Source of the DNA: Alphaproteobacteria bacterium | Lineage (GTDB): Bacteria; Pseudomonadota; Alphaproteobacteria; Micavibrionales; Micavibrionaceae | Length of the DNA stretch: 20,863 nt | Reading direction: 5' to 3' | Assembly: GCA_002701555.1 (NCBI GenBank) | Contig: NZVS01000022.1 | Span: 1 to 20,863, forward strand | Shown here: positions 5,506-12,699 of the stretch, one piece after another | Position numbering within the stretch: position 1 is the stretch's first letter | Layout: each line of letters opens with the position of its first letter | Notes under the pieces: generated by a model | Database searches by the model: none | Told to the model about the DNA's origin: nothing | Seen by the model: the letters and a program-made list of their open reading frames with translations, nothing else | Made by a program: the position numbers and the translations under genes

Positions 5506-7725
5506 ATGGGTAAGAAGAAAACAGATTTTGAAAAGGCCAGCACGGATATGACTGTAACCCCCCCTATAGCCAAAAAAATTCCTCACCAAATTACCCAGCA
5601 CGGTGATACACGCGTTGATAATTATGACTGGTTGCGTGATCCTCAGAACCTAGAGATTTTAAGCCATCCAGATCTTCTCGATCCTGAAATTCGTAATTAC
5701 ATGGTCGAGCAAAATAATTTTACAGCCGACCAGTTGAAATCGGTTGAAAAGCTCACAGCAGAAATCGGTGATGATCTTGTATCTCGCGTTGTTCCGAATG
5801 AGGCAAGCGTGCCTTTAAGAGACGGAGAATGGGAATATTGGTCTGAGTATCGCCAAGGCGGTGACTACCCGATTTTTAAGCGCAGGAAGCAGTTCTCAGG
5901 CGGGGAAGAAGTACTGTTTGACGGTGATAGTGAGGCAAAAGGTTTTGATTTCTTTCATATTGCTTCTTTCCAGCAAAGCCCGGATCACAAATTAGTTGCC
6001 TATGCGGTCGATGTTCAAGGAGAGGAATATTTCGAAATAAAAATACGTGATATTGCAACAGGAAAAGATTTTCCGGGGGTTATATCGCGTGCAAAAGATG
6101 AATTTGTCTGGGATGGCACATCAAATCGAATTTTCTATGTTGAATACGACAAAAATCATATGCAGAAAAAGGTAAAGTGCCATGATGTAAATGAGACTGA
6201 TACATCCAAAGATGTCGAGCTTTATCATGAAGATGATGACGGGATGTATATGGATGTAGGTAAAACACAATCCGGCGATTACATCACTATTACCTGTTAT
6301 GACTCAGAAATGAATGAAGTGCGCGTTTTTAGCAGCCGTGAGGACAAACCCGAGTCTGTCCTTATTCGCGCCCGCGAAGATGGGGTAAAATATGATATTC
6401 ACCACAAAGGCGATCACTTTTTTATTCGTACTAATGTTGATGGTGCGACAGAATTCAAGCTGATGACAGCCCCTGTTGAAAATCCAGCTTTTGAAAATTG
6501 GGAAGAATTCCTGGCGGCAAGGAAAAACGTCACTATTGAAGATATTGTAACCTACGAAAATTTTATGGTGCGAATGGAGCGTGAAAATGCGCTTCCGAAA
6601 ATAGTTATTTCTGATTATCAGGGAAGAGATATCCCTTTGAAATTTGATGACCCGGCCTTTGTGGCAACAGTTAGAAAAGGTTATGAATTCGATACCCGAG
6701 TATTTCATCTTAAATATGAAACACTTATCAATCCCGGAATAGAATATCAGGTTGTAGCAGAAACTGCAGAGAAGCATATATTGAAAAAGAAAAAGCTGCC
6801 AAACGGACATGACCCGTCCGAATATATTTTGGAGCGCTTTACCCTACCTTCCGATGACGGGGAGCAAATTCCGGTAACATTATTAAGACATAAATCTGTA
6901 GAGGCCGATGGTAGCGCACCTTTATTTCAATACGGGTATGGCAGTTATGGGATTTTATCACCGAACGGCTTTTCAACCAATGCCATTGCTATTGCAGACC
7001 GTGGGGTGGTTTATGCCGTTGCCCATATTCGCGGTAGTGCCGATAAAGGCCGTGCCTGGTACGAGGATGGAAAAAAACTTAAAAAGAAGAATACCTTCAC
7101 AGATTTTATAAATGTTACTGAAGGGTTGATTAAGATGGGCTATGGTAAAAAAGGCGAGGTTTGTATGGAAGGCCGCTCGGCGGGAGGGATGTTGATGGGG
7201 GCAGTTGCCAACATGCGTCCTGATCTGTACGGGTCAGCCATTGCAGGTGTACCATTTGTAGATGTTATCAATACCATTTCAGACCCTTCCTTGCCTTTAA
7301 CGCCTCCAGAATGGAATGAGTGGGGTAACCCCATAAAAAATAAGGTTGATTTCGAGTATATGAAGTCATATTCGCCATATGATAATGTGCGCGATGATGT
7401 GAAATATCCACGCATGATTTTTGCCGCAGGCTTGACTGACCACCGGGTGACCTATTGGGAGCCGACAAAGATGATTGCCCTTCTACAAGAAAAGGCAAAA
7501 GGTGGCCCCTTCTGCCTGAAAATGAATATGGGTTCTGGGCATTTCGGTTCTACGGCACGTCTTGATAAAGTGCGCGAACGCGCCAATGAATATGCTTTTG
7601 CGATGGAGCATTTGCTTGATAAAGGATATGACCTGACGGTACGCGTTGATTATGCTGCCAAAAAAGCTGGGCAGGATGGTGTGAACCAGAATAGCCATGA
7701 AAGTAGTAAGCCCGGCCCTGCATAA
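5506..7725 (+). CDS. Oligopeptidase B-type serine peptidase (prolyl oligopeptidase family S9A)
   Basis: This 739-aa protein has the S9A plan: an N-terminal beta-propeller (roughly 80-420) and a C-terminal alpha/beta-hydrolase domain. The catalytic triad is visible as Ser558 in GRSAGG, Asp645 in GLTDHRV and His679 in GSGHFG, with spacing close to Escherichia coli PtrB. Oligopeptidase B cleaves short peptides after Lys or Arg in the cytoplasm, and no signal peptide is seen here. Compared with PtrB (from memory), the first S1-pocket acid is kept (Glu602) while the second is Asn604, so P1 preference may differ. A hydrophilic tail of about 30 residues follows the hydrolase domain. The ATG at 5506 has a strong Shine-Dalgarno. 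Its stop lies 9 nt from the convergent CheB stop. Confidence 0.9.
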   Translation: MGKKKTDFEKASTDMTVTPPIAKKIPHQITQHGDTRVDNYDWLRDPQNLEILSHPDLLDPEIRNYMVEQNNFTADQLKSVEKLTAEIGDDLVSRVVPNEASVPLRDGEWEYWSEYRQGGDYPIFKRRKQFSGGEEVLFDGDSEAKGFDFFHIASFQQSPDHKLVAYAVDVQGEEYFEIKIRDIATGKDFPGVISRAKDEFVWDGTSNRIFYVEYDKNHMQKKVKCHDVNETDTSKDVELYHEDDDGMYMDVGKTQSGDYITITCYDSEMNEVRVFSSREDKPESVLIRAREDGVKYDIHHKGDHFFIRTNVDGATEFKLMTAPVENPAFENWEEFLAARKNVTIEDIVTYENFMVRMERENALPKIVISDYQGRDIPLKFDDPAFVATVRKGYEFDTRVFHLKYETLINPGIEYQVVAETAEKHILKKKKLPNGHDPSEYILERFTLPSDDGEQIPVTLLRHKSVEADGSAPLFQYGYGSYGILSPNGFSTNAIAIADRGVVYAVAHIRGSADKGRAWYEDGKKLKKKNTFTDFINVTEGLIKMGYGKKGEVCMEGRSAGGMLMGAVANMRPDLYGSAIAGVPFVDVINTISDPSLPLTPPEWNEWGNPIKNKVDFEYMKSYSPYDNVRDDVKYPRMIFAAGLTDHRVTYWEPTKMIALLQEKAKGGPFCLKMNMGSGHFGSTARLDKVRERANEYAFAMEHLLDKGYDLTVRVDYAAKKAGQDGVNQNSHESSKPGPA

Positions 7726-7734
7726 AAGCAGTTT

Positions 7735-8304
7735 TTAGAGTTTTAAAAGCGTGGTTGCTATCTCGCTGAGTGGCATGACGAGCGCTTTCGGGCAATTCTT
7801 TTTGGCTGCTTTTGGCATTGTAGAAGCATACGCTCCCTTAGGCTCTTGAACAAAACCGAGGCCGCCATACCCCATAATAGCTTTGAGTCCGTTTGCCCCG
7901 TCGCTATTTGCACCCGTTAGAACGATACCGCATAGATTTTCACGATAGGCATCGGCTGCTGTTTCAAAAAGAACATCTATGGAAGGTCGTGAATATAAAA
8001 TAGGGTCTTCAATTGACAAGGAAAAATAGTAATCTTTTTCTATTTGCAAGTGATAATCAGGCGGGGCGAGATAAGCATGGGACGGCTTAATTGGCTCCTT
8101 ATCTTCTGCTTCTTTCACAGTGATAGCACACTTATCATTTAAAAGGCGTGCCATGATACTATCTTTATCTGGTGGCAAATGTACAACAATTATAATGGGT
8201 AGTGGATAGTCAGCCGGTAGTGGCTCAAGAAGGGTTGTAACTGCCTCTAGTGCGCCGGCGGAGGCTCCTATTGCGATTGCTTTTACATTCTTTTTATCCG
8301 GCAT
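7735..8304 (-). CDS. Standalone CheB-type protein-glutamate methylesterase
   Basis: From the ATG at 8304 this is a 189-aa CheB catalytic domain with no N-terminal receiver domain. The triad is Ser15 in GASAG, His42 in VVHLPP and Asp135 in LTGANSDGA, and SRPSIDVLF and MPKAA are also typical. The family hydrolyses glutamate methyl esters made by CheR and deamidates glutamine on receptor helices. Lacking a receiver, it cannot be switched by phosphorylation in the usual CheB way. The frame stays open to 8397, but that extension lies inside cheR and looks non-homologous; the chosen start overlaps the cheR stop by 11 nt, implying translational coupling. It is the last gene of the kinase-CheR-CheB operon. 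Its target is unknown, possibly the kinase coiled coil. Confidence 0.85.
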   Translation of the reverse strand: MPDKKNVKAIAIGASAGALEAVTTLLEPLPADYPLPIIIVVHLPPDKDSIMARLLNDKCAITVKEAEDKEPIKPSHAYLAPPDYHLQIEKDYYFSLSIEDPILYSRPSIDVLFETAADAYRENLCGIVLTGANSDGANGLKAIMGYGGLGFVQEPKGAYASTMPKAAKKNCPKALVMPLSEIATTLLKL

Positions 8305-9127
8305 ATCTCGTTTTTTTCTGATAAATTCTTTCCTTACGATCAAACTCATCGAAAGCCTTATGGCTTTCTGAGAATCGCAACGTTTCTTTAGAGCCAAGTC
8401 CTAAAAAACCACGTGGCGCCAGCGAATCCTTAAACAAACTAAACGCCCTGTCCTGCAAATCTCTATTGAAGTAAATAAGTACATTTCTGCAAGAAATCAA
8501 ATTCATCTCTCCGAAAACCGAATCTGTTACAAGGCTGTGATCAGAAAAAACCGTCCGTTTGGTAAGGCTTTTATCAAATTTAGCATTTCCATAGGCTGCC
8601 GTATAATATTCGGATAAAGAGTGTTTCCCACCAGATTTCTGATAATTTTGGGAAAAGAGCGGCATTCTGTCTAGTTTATAAACACCGGCCTGTGCTTTTT
8701 TTAGTGCATCCTGATTAATATCAGTGGCATAAAACATTGTCCGCTCTTCCAAACCTTCTTCGCGAAACAAAATGGCAAGCGAATAAAGCTCTTCCCCTGC
8801 CGAACATCCTGCAACCCATACCTTTAAAGAAGGGTAGGTTTTTAAATGAGGTACAACATTTTTTCGTAAAGATAGAAAGTAGCTGGGGTCACGAAACATT
8901 TCAGAAACCTGTACAGTCAGATAAGACAGTAATTCTGGAAAAACATCTTCATCGTGCATCACCAAGTCTTGCAACATCGAATAACTGCGACAGCTAAAGT
9001 TTTCACAAGCTTTAATAAGACGTCTTTTTACTGACGCCATTGCGTAATTACGAAAATCGTAATGATATTTATGGTAGATAGCCTCGATTAGGAGACGTAG
9101 CTCTATATCATCAGAATCAGTGTGCAT
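8294..9127 (-). CDS. CheR-type protein-glutamate O-methyltransferase
   Basis: This 277-aa protein has the CheR N-terminal helical region (1-75, with SVKRRL) and the SAM-binding methyltransferase domain. Visible motifs are VQVSEMFRDPSYF (72-84), VWVAGCSAGEELYSLAI (103-119, the SAM loop), ATDINQDAL (134-142) and NLISCRNVLIYF (209-220). The family transfers methyl from SAM to receptor glutamates. It lacks the VxEGR-motif or TPR extensions seen in some relatives. The ATG ending at 9127 is chosen because AAGGA lies 8 nt upstream and the kinase stop is 10 nt away; a 12-residue longer frame overlaps the kinase. No chemoreceptor, CheA or CheW gene is in the window, so a non-flagellar signalling role with the upstream kinase is likely. 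Confidence 0.9.
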   Translation of the reverse strand: MHTDSDDIELRLLIEAIYHKYHYDFRNYAMASVKRRLIKACENFSCRSYSMLQDLVMHDEDVFPELLSYLTVQVSEMFRDPSYFLSLRKNVVPHLKTYPSLKVWVAGCSAGEELYSLAILFREEGLEERTMFYATDINQDALKKAQAGVYKLDRMPLFSQNYQKSGGKHSLSEYYTAAYGNAKFDKSLTKRTVFSDHSLVTDSVFGEMNLISCRNVLIYFNRDLQDRAFSLFKDSLAPRGFLGLGSKETLRFSESHKAFDEFDRKERIYQKKTRYAG

Positions 9128-9137
9128 TAGAAATTCC

Positions 9138-12100
9138 TTATCTAGGCATCCAAACGCGCACAAGCGATAAAAGTTTCTCTACATCTAGGGGTTTGGCCAT
9201 ATAATCATTGGCTCCGGCATCAAGACATCTTTTCTGATCGTCCTTCATGGCCTTGGCTGTTAGCATGATGATTGGTAGGTTTTTCCAATATTTTTCTTTT
9301 CTCAATTCACGTGTAGCTGTTATTCCGTCCATTTCGGGCATCATGACATCCATCAAGACAAGATCAATGGTTTCTTTATCTTCTTTGCGTGATTCTTCCA
9401 GCATTTTTAAAGCTTCTTTACCGTTTCTGGCAATTTGTAAATTTGCACCGCGCGGTTCAAGAATGCTGGTCAGGGAATACACATTACGCATGTCGTCTTC
9501 AACGATCATAATATTTCTTCCCTCTAGTATCGCATCACGGTTTTTAGCCTTGCGGATAATTTTTTGATGCTCATCTGGTAAGTCAGCGACAACCTGATGG
9601 AGGAACAGAGAGACCTCGTCAAAGAGACGCTCTGGTGATTTTGCGCCCTTTATAATGATAGAGCGGGAATATTTCTTTAGTTTTAGTTCCTCGTCCCTGG
9701 ACAGGTCGCGGCCTGTATAAACAATTACGGGCGGGAAGGAATACCCTTCCTCGCGACTGAGTGTTTCAAGCAGGTCGTATCCTGAAGCATCCGGTAGTGA
9801 TAAATCCATAACCATACAGTCAAAGGTGTCATTTTTAAGAAGCTTTAGGCATTGTTTTGCTGTACGCACGCCTGTGGTTTGAACATCCTGGCCTTCAAGA
9901 AGCTTTTGAAGGCTTTCCAATTGAACGGGATCATCCTCTACAATTAGAAGTTGGCGCATATGTCGTGTGAATTTTGTTTCCATATCTTTAAGCGCACCAG
10001 CAAGCTGTTCACGCTTAACAGGCTTCATCATGTATCCGATCGCACCTAGGGAATATGCTGTATGGGACATATCTTCTGCTGACACGATATGTACAGGAAT
10101 ATGACGTGTGCGCGAATCACTTTTGATTCGGTCAAGAACTGACAAACCTGAATGATCGGGCAGTCCAATATCAAGCACCACTGCGTCAGGGCGGTATTCA
10201 AGACAGTCTTTCCATGCCTGCTCTGCTGTGTTGGCTAGAAGGCATTGGAAGTTTAGTTCGCGGGCCAAGTCGTAAAGTATGCGTGAAAAGGCTTCATCAT
10301 CTTCTACGATTAGGATTGTATTTTTTGCATCTTGAAGGTCGTGACGGTCATCGTCGAAGCCTTCCATAGAATCGGAAAGTTTATAATTTTTCTGCGATTT
10401 TCCAAGAGCCTTACTTGTTTGATCGGATTCCCCTTCAGATGAGCCATCTTCGTCTTCATCTTTTATAGGCGTGAGTTGTGAAAGAGATTCTTCCGCACTA
10501 GCCCTGATCCTATCAATGTTGCGTGGTTTAACATTTTCAGGTGTATATTTTTCGGGGATGATAAGGGTAAATGTGCTGCCCTTACCCTCTTCACTTTCAA
10601 CTTCCAAGGTCCCGCCAAGTAACCTTGTCAACTCGCGAGATATTGAAAGACCAAGCCCTGTTCCGCCGAACTTACGGCTAGTGGTACCGTCTGCCTGATG
10701 GAATGCCTGAAAGATCAACTCTTTTTTGTCATTTGGTATACCAACGCCTGTATCAGTAACAGAGAATGCTACTTTTTTATCAGATGTCCTTTTTACTGAA
10801 ACAACGACCTTACCTTCTTCGGTAAATTTAAGTGCATTAGATAAAAGATTTTTTAGAACCTGTTCTATACGCTGGCTATCTGTTTCAATAAATTTCGGAA
10901 GGTTTCCTTTAAACTCGGTTTCGTATTTAATATTTTTCTCTGTGGCCAATGGCTCAAATGCACCGGTTAAACCTTCAACTATATTTTTAGGGTTAATAGT
11001 TTCAATTTGCATTTCCATGTGCCCGGCCTCGATTTTGGATAAATCGAGAATGTCATTGATAAGGGTCAAAAGATCATTACCGGAAGACTGAATTGTCTCT
11101 GCATATTTGACTTGTTCTGAGGTTAGGTTCTCATCGGTGTTATCGGCAAGCAGTTTTGCTAATATAAGAGTCGAATTAAGTGGCGTACGCAATTCGTGGC
11201 TCATATTTGCAAGAAAATCTGATTTATACTGGCTCGCTTGGGACAATTCGCGTGCACGCAATTGCAGGTTAGATTTGGCCTGCTCCAACTCGTCGCGCTG
11301 GCTTTCAAGAAGTTGTGTTTGTTCTTCCAGTTGAGCGTTAGTCTGCTCCATTTCCGCTTGTTGCTGTTCCAGACGGGACTGTGATTCAAGAAGGGCGTTA
11401 CTTTGTTCTTCCAGTTCTTCGTTTGATACACGAAGCTCTTCGCCTTGGGCTTCCATTTCTTCAGCCTGGCGCTGGGTTTCTTCCAAAAGGTTTTGCAGGT
11501 GCAGCCTGTAATTCGCAGTACGGATTGCAATTCCAATGGCTTCAGAGGTTCGCTCCATAAGCTCCTGAACAGTCTCATCCTGAGTTTTTTCGAAACCCAA
11601 TTCTATGACTGCATTTACCTTGCCATCTGCTGTTACAGGGCAAATAAGAAGCTGTGTCGGCTTTGCCTGACCCAAAGCAGACCCGTAGGAGAGGTAACCA
11701 TCGGGCACATTTTCGATGAAAAAACTGCGATTATCTCTAACCGCTTGACCCAGAAGTCCATCGTCAAGTGTAAATGTCTTGGGAATAGATTTATCAGGAA
11801 CTGCGTAAACAGCATTTTTCTTGAATTTGGCTCCGTCCTCAATATAAATAACGCCCGCACAGGCATTAGTATATGTTGCGAGGTGAGTAAGTGTCTGGTT
11901 AGACAAGGCTTCGAGGCTTAGTTCGCCGGCAATGCTTGCGCTCAATTTAGTCAAACCGGTTTGTATCCATTCATCGCGCCGTACCGCGACTTTATTGCGT
12001 ATAAAGAAGTACCCGACAGTTGCCATTACCCATATATTAAAAACCCCCATACCTCTATTAACTTGAGAAATATCACTGCTGACATAGCCAGAAGAATCTA

Positions 12101-12383
12101 GAAGGAAACCCAGTGTCATCAAAATAGTTGATCCTGTGGCAACGACTAAAGGCACAGCGGGCCGCCAGGCAAGAAGTGATACTGTTAAAGGGAATATATA
12201 GAATATCCAGACAGATACACCACGGGCAGAGAGGTAATCAGCAAAAAAGATCGCAACCGCTGAAAGCGATAAAATAAGATACAGATTAAAAGTGGAGATT
12301 CGCTGACGATAAAGTTCTGCCCTTTTTTCAATTTTGAGCTGATTTTTGTGTTCGTTTGTGTTTTCTACAGAGGCGTTTTCCAT
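9138..12383 (-). CDS. Membrane hybrid histidine kinase: 4 TM, GAF, coiled coil, HisKA/HATPase, three REC domains
   Basis: This 1081-aa sensor has four hydrophobic segments (about 33-50, 56-72, 77-95, 113-128), a GAF domain (about 145-290), a Gln/Glu-rich coiled coil (295-385) and a kinase core with the phospho-acceptor His396 in SHELRTPLN. The HATPase shows NLLSNALKF, DTGVGI and GGTGLGLSISREL. Three receiver domains follow, each with an intact phospho-Asp: Asp738 (VVLDIGLPD), Asp860 (VMDLSLPD) and Asp1012 (LMDVMMPEMDG). There is no DNA-binding output or Hpt domain, so phosphate must leave to a separate protein. Glu-Glu pairs at 301/302, 308/309, 315/316 and 322/323 have heptad spacing and could be substrates of the downstream CheR and CheB. 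The start ATG ends at 12383. The ligand sensed by GAF is unknown. Confidence 0.92.
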   Translation of the reverse strand: MENASVENTNEHKNQLKIEKRAELYRQRISTFNLYLILSLSAVAIFFADYLSARGVSVWIFYIFPLTVSLLAWRPAVPLVVATGSTILMTLGFLLDSSGYVSSDISQVNRGMGVFNIWVMATVGYFFIRNKVAVRRDEWIQTGLTKLSASIAGELSLEALSNQTLTHLATYTNACAGVIYIEDGAKFKKNAVYAVPDKSIPKTFTLDDGLLGQAVRDNRSFFIENVPDGYLSYGSALGQAKPTQLLICPVTADGKVNAVIELGFEKTQDETVQELMERTSEAIGIAIRTANYRLHLQNLLEETQRQAEEMEAQGEELRVSNEELEEQSNALLESQSRLEQQQAEMEQTNAQLEEQTQLLESQRDELEQAKSNLQLRARELSQASQYKSDFLANMSHELRTPLNSTLILAKLLADNTDENLTSEQVKYAETIQSSGNDLLTLINDILDLSKIEAGHMEMQIETINPKNIVEGLTGAFEPLATEKNIKYETEFKGNLPKFIETDSQRIEQVLKNLLSNALKFTEEGKVVVSVKRTSDKKVAFSVTDTGVGIPNDKKELIFQAFHQADGTTSRKFGGTGLGLSISRELTRLLGGTLEVESEEGKGSTFTLIIPEKYTPENVKPRNIDRIRASAEESLSQLTPIKDEDEDGSSEGESDQTSKALGKSQKNYKLSDSMEGFDDDRHDLQDAKNTILIVEDDEAFSRILYDLARELNFQCLLANTAEQAWKDCLEYRPDAVVLDIGLPDHSGLSVLDRIKSDSRTRHIPVHIVSAEDMSHTAYSLGAIGYMMKPVKREQLAGALKDMETKFTRHMRQLLIVEDDPVQLESLQKLLEGQDVQTTGVRTAKQCLKLLKNDTFDCMVMDLSLPDASGYDLLETLSREEGYSFPPVIVYTGRDLSRDEELKLKKYSRSIIIKGAKSPERLFDEVSLFLHQVVADLPDEHQKIIRKAKNRDAILEGRNIMIVEDDMRNVYSLTSILEPRGANLQIARNGKEALKMLEESRKEDKETIDLVLMDVMMPEMDGITATRELRKEKYWKNLPIIMLTAKAMKDDQKRCLDAGANDYMAKPLDVEKLLSLVRVWMPR

Positions 12384-12699
12384 TTTATATCCATATTAAT
12401 GCGTATTATATTTTTGCTAACTCTAGACCATTTACAAAAGCGCTGAAAGGTCTGATTTCACGTTTAGTGTACGTATGACATAAACAAACAGAAATTTTCA
12501 AACCTCGATTACGATATTGAAACAGTTTAGTTCCATGGTAAAAAACACATAAAGAGAAGGTGTTAATTTTTTGCGCCGCAGGATGATTGAATCGAAAAAT
12601 TCAATATTAGGCGTTGACAATATTCATATAATTTAATAACTGTAGTTAACTAAAAATTAAAACTTTATAATAAAAACGCTAAAAACGGGGAGCTGCTTA
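12384..12699. promoter_or_regulatory. 316-nt divergent control region between the kinase operon and the prkA operon
   Basis: AT-rich non-coding region with no convincing ORF. Toward prkA, a TATAAT lies at 12666-12671, about 28 nt before the strong Shine-Dalgarno GGGGAG (12687-12692); a perfect 10-bp palindrome TAGTTAACTA (12643-12652) sits where its -35 would be. A TTGACA occurs at 12614-12619 without a good -10 at the right distance. An inverted repeat with 7-bp arms (ATTGAAT/ATTCAAT, 12586-12592 and 12599-12605) lies just upstream and is operator-like. Toward the kinase, a perfect minus-strand TATAAT lies at 12410-12405 with no good -35. The palindrome at the -35 suggests a regulated or activator-dependent promoter, but no regulator can be named. 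Confidence 0.45.

Noticed and set aside
6304..6810. A 168-residue open frame on the minus strand inside the oligopeptidase gene
   Set aside because: It is antisense to a clearly homologous coding region, has no recognisable domain and an odd Phe/Cys-rich composition.
8305..8397. N-terminal extension of CheB by 31 residues
   Set aside because: It overlaps the cheR coding sequence and does not resemble a CheB linker or receiver; the ATG at 8304 with an 11-nt overlap is the usual coupled arrangement.
12510..12534. GGAAC on the minus strand upstream of the kinase as a general stress promoter
   Set aside because: The bases 17 nt downstream read GTA, not GTT, and the start of transcription would be more than 100 nt from the gene.
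12614..12642. TTGACA at 12614 as the -35 of the prkA promoter
   Set aside because: At 15-18 nt spacing no acceptable -10 is found; the nearby TATAAT at 12627 is only 7 nt away.
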